Part shown: one piece after another, positions 60,852-64,000 of the stretch
How positions within the stretch are numbered: the stretch's first letter is position 1
Layout: each line of letters opens with the position of its first letter
Source of the DNA: Tritrichomonas musculus
Taxonomy: Eukaryota > Parabasalia > Tritrichomonadida > Tritrichomonadidae
Assembly: GCA_039105265.1 (NCBI GenBank)
Contig: JAPFFF010000007.1
Coordinates: 2,666,001 to 2,730,000, forward strand
Direction: 5' to 3'
DNA length: 64,000 bases
Position numbers and translations under genes: made by a program
Notes under the pieces: generated by a model
Database searches by the model: none
What the model saw: the letters and a program-made list of their open reading frames with translations, nothing else
What the model was told of the DNA's origin: nothing

Positions 60852-61574
60852 TTATTTTGATTCTTCTGAGAAATAAGTTTTTTTAACACCTAGGTGCGGA
60901 CGTGAATTATAACATTTCCAATCATTCCAAACAACATGAAACGTTTTTCCTTTATATTTATATTCCAAACGAGATTTTTGATTCTCATATTTTGAAATCA
61001 ATTCACAACCTTCTTTTGCAAATAATTGTGCAATATGTTCATGCGTATAACGAATGCATTTCATTTTATGTGAACGAATTCCTTTATTCCATTTTATTGG
61101 TGTGATTGCATAATCTAATCCTTCAAATGTATAATGAACCAATTTATCAGATAATTCATATGGAGAAGTTAATATACTATTTTCTTTTAACATTGATTCT
61201 CGTAATTTATCCTCTTTTTGTTTACGAGATTCTTCTGAACGTTCTTCATTTGATTTAATTAATGTAATTCCTTGTTTTTTAGCATAATTGTAATCTTTTC
61301 TATATAATTTATCAGGATTGTGATAAAATTCTCTAATATAACAGTACATAATTCTTGTTGGATTATTATTTCGATAGAATGTAATTGATTCACAAATTAG
61401 AGATTCTTTTGGATATCTTAATATTGTACAATCATATTTTTTAAAGAATTCATCAAATTGTTCATTAGAAGCAGTTATTGAATAAAATTTCATTGTTTGT
61501 TTGTCTTTTGGTTTTTTCAAATCTTTATTGTAAGCATCCAAATATTCAGCAATGGTTCCATTTATTTGTTGCAT
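60852..61574 (-). CDS. Maverick 2 right-end protein with Cys-less treble-clef-like domain
   Basis: A 240-residue protein; I take the ATG at 61,574 (TTTTTCTAAAATGCAACAA) because that start string is shared with the left-end gene, while the open frame upstream runs into the TIR. The C-terminal 70 residues (FAKEGCELISKYENQKSRLE ... YKGKTFHVVWNDWKCYNSRPHLG) match the Maverick 1 right-end protein. The N-terminal 150 residues are charged and unlike it. Both genes lie between polymerase B and the right TIR, which suggests a role tied to element ends or replication. Confidence 0.6.
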   Translation of the reverse strand: MQQINGTIAEYLDAYNKDLKKPKDKQTMKFYSITASNEQFDEFFKKYDCTILRYPKESLICESITFYRNNNPTRIMYCYIREFYHNPDKLYRKDYNYAKKQGITLIKSNEERSEESRKQKEDKLRESMLKENSILTSPYELSDKLVHYTFEGLDYAITPIKWNKGIRSHKMKCIRYTHEHIAQLFAKEGCELISKYENQKSRLEYKYKGKTFHVVWNDWKCYNSRPHLGVKKTYFSEESK

Positions 61575-61637
61575 TTTAGAAAAATAAAAAAATACAAAAA
61601 AATATTTAAAAATACAAACTACTGGAAAATAAGGTAC

Positions 61638-61866
61638 CCTAACAAATTTCAAACTTGTTCTGGGAGCTTGGTTTACCAAGTAAGTTTCCAACGAATTTCA
61701 AACTTGTTCTGGGAGCTTGGTTCCTGAGGTAGGTCTCTAACGTGTTTATGAAAAGTTTGGTGTTGAATTGTCAATTTTTCTGGGAGCTTGGTTCCTGGTA
61801 TTGGGAGACAAGGAAATTCTTATCAGTAGTTATTCGAGGTACCAGGGCGCACAATATATTACTACT
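61638..61866. repeat. Right TIR of Maverick 2
   Basis: Inverse of the left TIR, identical in the outer 175 bases as far as I can read, with one additional CCAAGCTCCCAGAA sub-repeat unit on its inner side. CGCATC follows at 61,867-61,872. Confidence 0.9.
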
Positions 61867-62076
61867 CGCATCTCGAATTCGCACTAGATACTAAATCGAT
61901 ATCTGTTGTCGAGATCACTATTGTAAATATATTACCATCATGAAATCGATTCGCTTACGCGAACTTGGCAAAGCCAACAGCTTGGTCGATAACTCGGTTG
62001 TATGACACGACGATAACTCAGTTGTTGAGATCACCATTATAAATATATTTTTGTCACGATCACTTAGATCACATCC
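61867..62076. other. Less AT-rich flank right of Maverick 2
   Basis: Contains two diverged copies of a phrase GAGATCACYATTRTAAATAT (near 61,911 and 62,018) and GCGAACTTGGCAAAGCCAA, which resembles GAGCGAACTTGGTAGAGCCAA left of Maverick 2 at about 46,493. This supports both flanks belonging to one older repeat-bearing sequence. Confidence 0.5.
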
Positions 62077-62347
62077 ACACAGATTATGCACTACATTATT
62101 TGGGATAATAGTCGCCCAAGTGAAAACTAACTAATGATACATTAAAGCCAATACTAAGGAATACATTAACAACAATACTAAGGAATACATTAAAGCCAAT
62201 TCTTATCTCAGCATTTGTATTTGCGCCAAATTTTACTAAAAATGGTTTTAACCAACATTAACCTGTTTTGTGAACAAACCAATTATTGAATATACCGTTT
62301 TCACTTGGGCGACTATTATCCCAAATAATGTAGTGCATAATCTGTGT
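62077..62347. mobile_element. 271-bp TIR element (MITE) at the ATPase gene
   Basis: Perfect 51-bp inverted repeats (62,077-62,127 and 62,297-62,347) beginning ACACAGATTATGCACTAC. The inside has three copies of an ACTAAGGAATACATTAA-type repeat and no coding frame. The real ends may be the TA within ACAGATTATG, making it a mariner-type MITE. It borders the partial ATPase gene. Confidence 0.8.
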
Positions 62348-62801
62348 CCTCTAATGAATGCTTATCAATTAATCGTTCCATCTCTTCATTTGCTTCTTTC
62401 ATTTTTGATAGAACATGTTTCACTAATGCATAATATTTAACTTTACGTTTAAGATGCTTTTTAAGAAAATCCATTAGTTCTTTTTCATTAACATAATCGA
62501 TTGGTGTCTTAATACTTTTATGTAAGACTTCAGCAGTTTTATCAGCTTTCCCACTAGTTGAGCAGAATATGATTTTGCTATAATAAGGTTTCTTAAATAA
62601 TTTTTCTGTTATCATTATGTGCGACCATATCCAATAACTTTTTCCAGCGCCTGGTCTGCCTATAAAAAAGTATATTCCATTCGTACTAAATGGGTATTCT
62701 GGTGATAATGGTTTTATTAAAGCCATTTCTATATCGCGTTGATTCTTCTTAATAGCTTTATTTATTTCATTCTTAACTTGGTTAATAATATGTTTTGTCA
62801 T
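62316..62801 (-). pseudogene. Packaging ATPase of Maverick 3, partial
   Basis: From the ATG at 62,801 the frame gives a basic N-terminal helix and a P-loop, FFIGRPGAGKSYWIW (Walker A GRPGAGKS), followed by KIIFCSTSG. This is the first half of an A32/FtsK-type packaging ATPase. The P-loop is of a different type from the GKQGQGKT of Maverick 1, so it belongs to another Maverick lineage. The gene is incomplete, as the small TIR element adjoins it. Confidence 0.75.
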
Positions 62802-62819
62802 ATTTTTTATTATTGTTAA

Positions 62820-62939
62820 ATGAATTATAAAGAATTTGTTAAAGAGTGTTTTAAATATCAATTGATAGGGTTCGTTGTAGAGTTGGTCTATGAGACAACA
62901 AAAATAATTTATAATGAATTCGTTAAGCCCACTTCTTAA
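62820..62939 (+). CDS. Small hydrophobic peptide frame, 39 residues
   Basis: MNYKEFVKECFKYQLIGFVV continues with ELVYETTKIIY and ends in FVKPTS. It is divergent from the ATPase and has a hydrophobic core that could span or line a membrane. It is short and may be chance, but small membrane-active proteins are common near packaging genes in Mavericks. Confidence 0.3.
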   Translation: MNYKEFVKECFKYQLIGFVVELVYETTKIIYNEFVKPTS

Positions 62940-63009
62940 TAGCATCTGGAATAGTATTTTGCGACGACCAATACTCAAGCTCCATTTGTGAAAGTTTTAT
63001 TGGGTTCCC

Positions 63010-64000
63010 CTAACGTAGATTTTTTGCTGGGATTGTGTCTTTTACACCTCCTTCATATTGAACTCTATATTTATTTTTCTTGAGGTCATAGCTAATAATT
63101 TTATCAACGATGCCTCGTTTGCCTTTCTTTAGAGAATCAGCGAGTGGAATGTTATTTGCTGATTTAATTAATCTGTAGCCTGGTAATTTATCAACTGAAT
63201 CATCTCTAGCTTTGACTATAAATTGGTTCTCGGATTTTGAATCAACGATATAAGATTCTTTGCTTACTTTATTACGTTTCTTTGAAAATGGTTCATTAGC
63301 TAAAACAATTCTTACTCTTTCATTTGGTTCAAAATTATATGGATTTATTTTTGTTTTCGTTTGGATATAATTTAATTCATCTTCTTTTGTTATATCGTTT
63401 GGCGCTTTATTGTTTAAAGACCTATGAGGAGAATTATTATATGCATCTATTAAATCATTCATTTCAGTTTCATCAATATATCTATTTTCACCGATAGCGT
63501 CTCTTATTGTTCTCATGAATCTATTAATGATGCCGAGGACGTTATGATTATTATCTTCAGTTGTTTTATAGATTATATTCTTTGACTTCATAAAATCTAA
63601 TACATCGTTTGATAAGTATGTTGCATCTTGGTCGCTTGTTATTGAATACACATCATTTACATCAGCGAAGAATTTGGTTAATGCTTCTATTACTGATTTT
63701 GAACCTTTGCCATTTAATGGGTATGCGTAAGCTTTTCGTGTGTTAATATTAATTAGCATTAAATAATTACGTCCTCCTTTATGCTTATCATTGATGAATA
63801 ACATTATTTAGCATCTTGTTTATTTTGATATGGTTCGTTATTCATGATGTTTTGACACAATAGGCATAAATTCGGCTTTTGGAACCTTAGCGTCATGAAT
63901 AACATTATTTTTAAGAAACTGTTTAGCATCTTGTTCATTAAATCCATAACGTTTAGCCAATGGTACAAATTTATTTTGACTACGCCACGGATATTTTTTA
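63010..64000 (-). pseudogene. Integrase of Maverick 3, partial and cut by the window end
   Basis: The minus strand encodes an rve integrase: NYLMLININTRKAYAYPL, SITSDQDATYLSNDVLDF, the GIINRFMRTIRDAIGE helix, AYNNSPHRSLNNKAP, and a C-terminal module GIVDKIISYDLKKNKYRV ... TIPAKNLR that looks like a chromodomain or similar small beta-barrel, as in many Maverick integrases. Integrase-type sequence of the N-terminal region continues to the right edge of the window. The copy looks broken. Together with the ATPase it marks a third Maverick on the minus strand, most of which lies beyond 64,000. Confidence 0.75.

Larger units (their letters stand above)
46606..61866. mobile_element. Maverick/Polinton 2, short form with HNH-bearing polymerase
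   Basis: A 15.3-kb element with terminal inverted repeats starting AGTAGTAATATATTGTGCGC and a perfect 6-bp target duplication CGCATC (46,600-46,605 and 61,867-61,872). The outer 175 bases of the two ends look identical, so it inserted recently. Genes from left to right: a small left-end protein, a fibre protein, an 837-residue conserved protein, KilA-N, a 1624-residue polymerase B, and a right-end protein. I find no capsid protein, packaging ATPase or integrase. The KilA-N gene looks broken; the other frames look whole. A 1.9-kb hAT-like element sits in the gap before the polymerase gene. Confidence 0.9.

Noticed and set aside
1-64000. Bacterial or phage genome
   Set aside because: Fibre repeats and the packaging ATPase could suggest phage, but CSN4-like and coiled-coil genes, mariner, MITEs and Polinton capsid/polymerase B point to a eukaryote. 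Entamoeba was considered and is less likely because of the TCA-type initiators.

Overview
The window is very AT-rich protist DNA. The few genes that look like host genes have no visible introns, and many start codons sit a few bases behind a TCA-type initiator (TCAAAATG, TCATAAATATG, TCATCTAAAAATG). Together with abundant Maverick/Polinton elements and a mariner, this points to a trichomonad (Parabasalia; Trichomonas or, given the base composition, a Tritrichomonas-like species). This is inference; Entamoeba invadens also carries Polintons and cut-and-paste transposons, but the initiator fits trichomonads better.

Host block, 1-6.4 kb: a glomulin/ALF4-like protein and a COP9 signalosome subunit 4-like protein lie in tandem on the minus strand (both would regulate cullin-RING ligases), followed by two divergent coiled-coil proteins. 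From 6.4 to 10.7 kb there is non-coding DNA with a decayed 21-bp tandem array and two small terminal-inverted-repeat elements.

Maverick 1, 10,701-32,117: 21.4 kb, 172-bp terminal inverted repeats (TIRs) that differ at one position, and a short target duplication. It carries a protein-primed DNA polymerase B, integrase, FtsK/HerA-type packaging ATPase, double-jelly-roll capsid protein, a phage-fibre-like protein of 1798 residues, a KilA-N protein and several small proteins. It looks nearly whole; its one clear interruption is a 1.3-kb mariner.

From 32.1 to 45.3 kb there is a dense graveyard of non-coding, mostly non-autonomous DNA transposons (TTAA/TA, 8-bp, 10-bp and 12-13-bp target duplications), including one that seems to carry a captured fragment of a host penta-EF-hand gene. 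It also holds the left end of a Maverick related to Maverick 2 (38,181 to about 42,340), split by a 2.9-kb hAT-like insertion.

Maverick 2, 46,606-61,866: 15.3 kb, TIRs identical over about 175 bp, perfect 6-bp target duplication CGCATC. It has a very different 1624-residue polymerase B with an HNH-nuclease-like zinc module inserted between exonuclease and polymerase parts, a fibre-like protein, an 837-residue structural-type protein and a KilA-N remnant, but no recognisable capsid protein, packaging ATPase or integrase. It sits in less AT-rich DNA that holds a third, partial Maverick (packaging ATPase and integrase, 62.3-64.0 kb), so it appears to be a Maverick inserted into a Maverick.

The most interesting material is Maverick 2 with its HNH-bearing polymerase, the phage-like fibre proteins shared by both elements, a palindrome family with a GGAATTCC core found near the KilA-N and polymerase genes of both elements, and GC-rich palindromic inserts inside Maverick reading frames.
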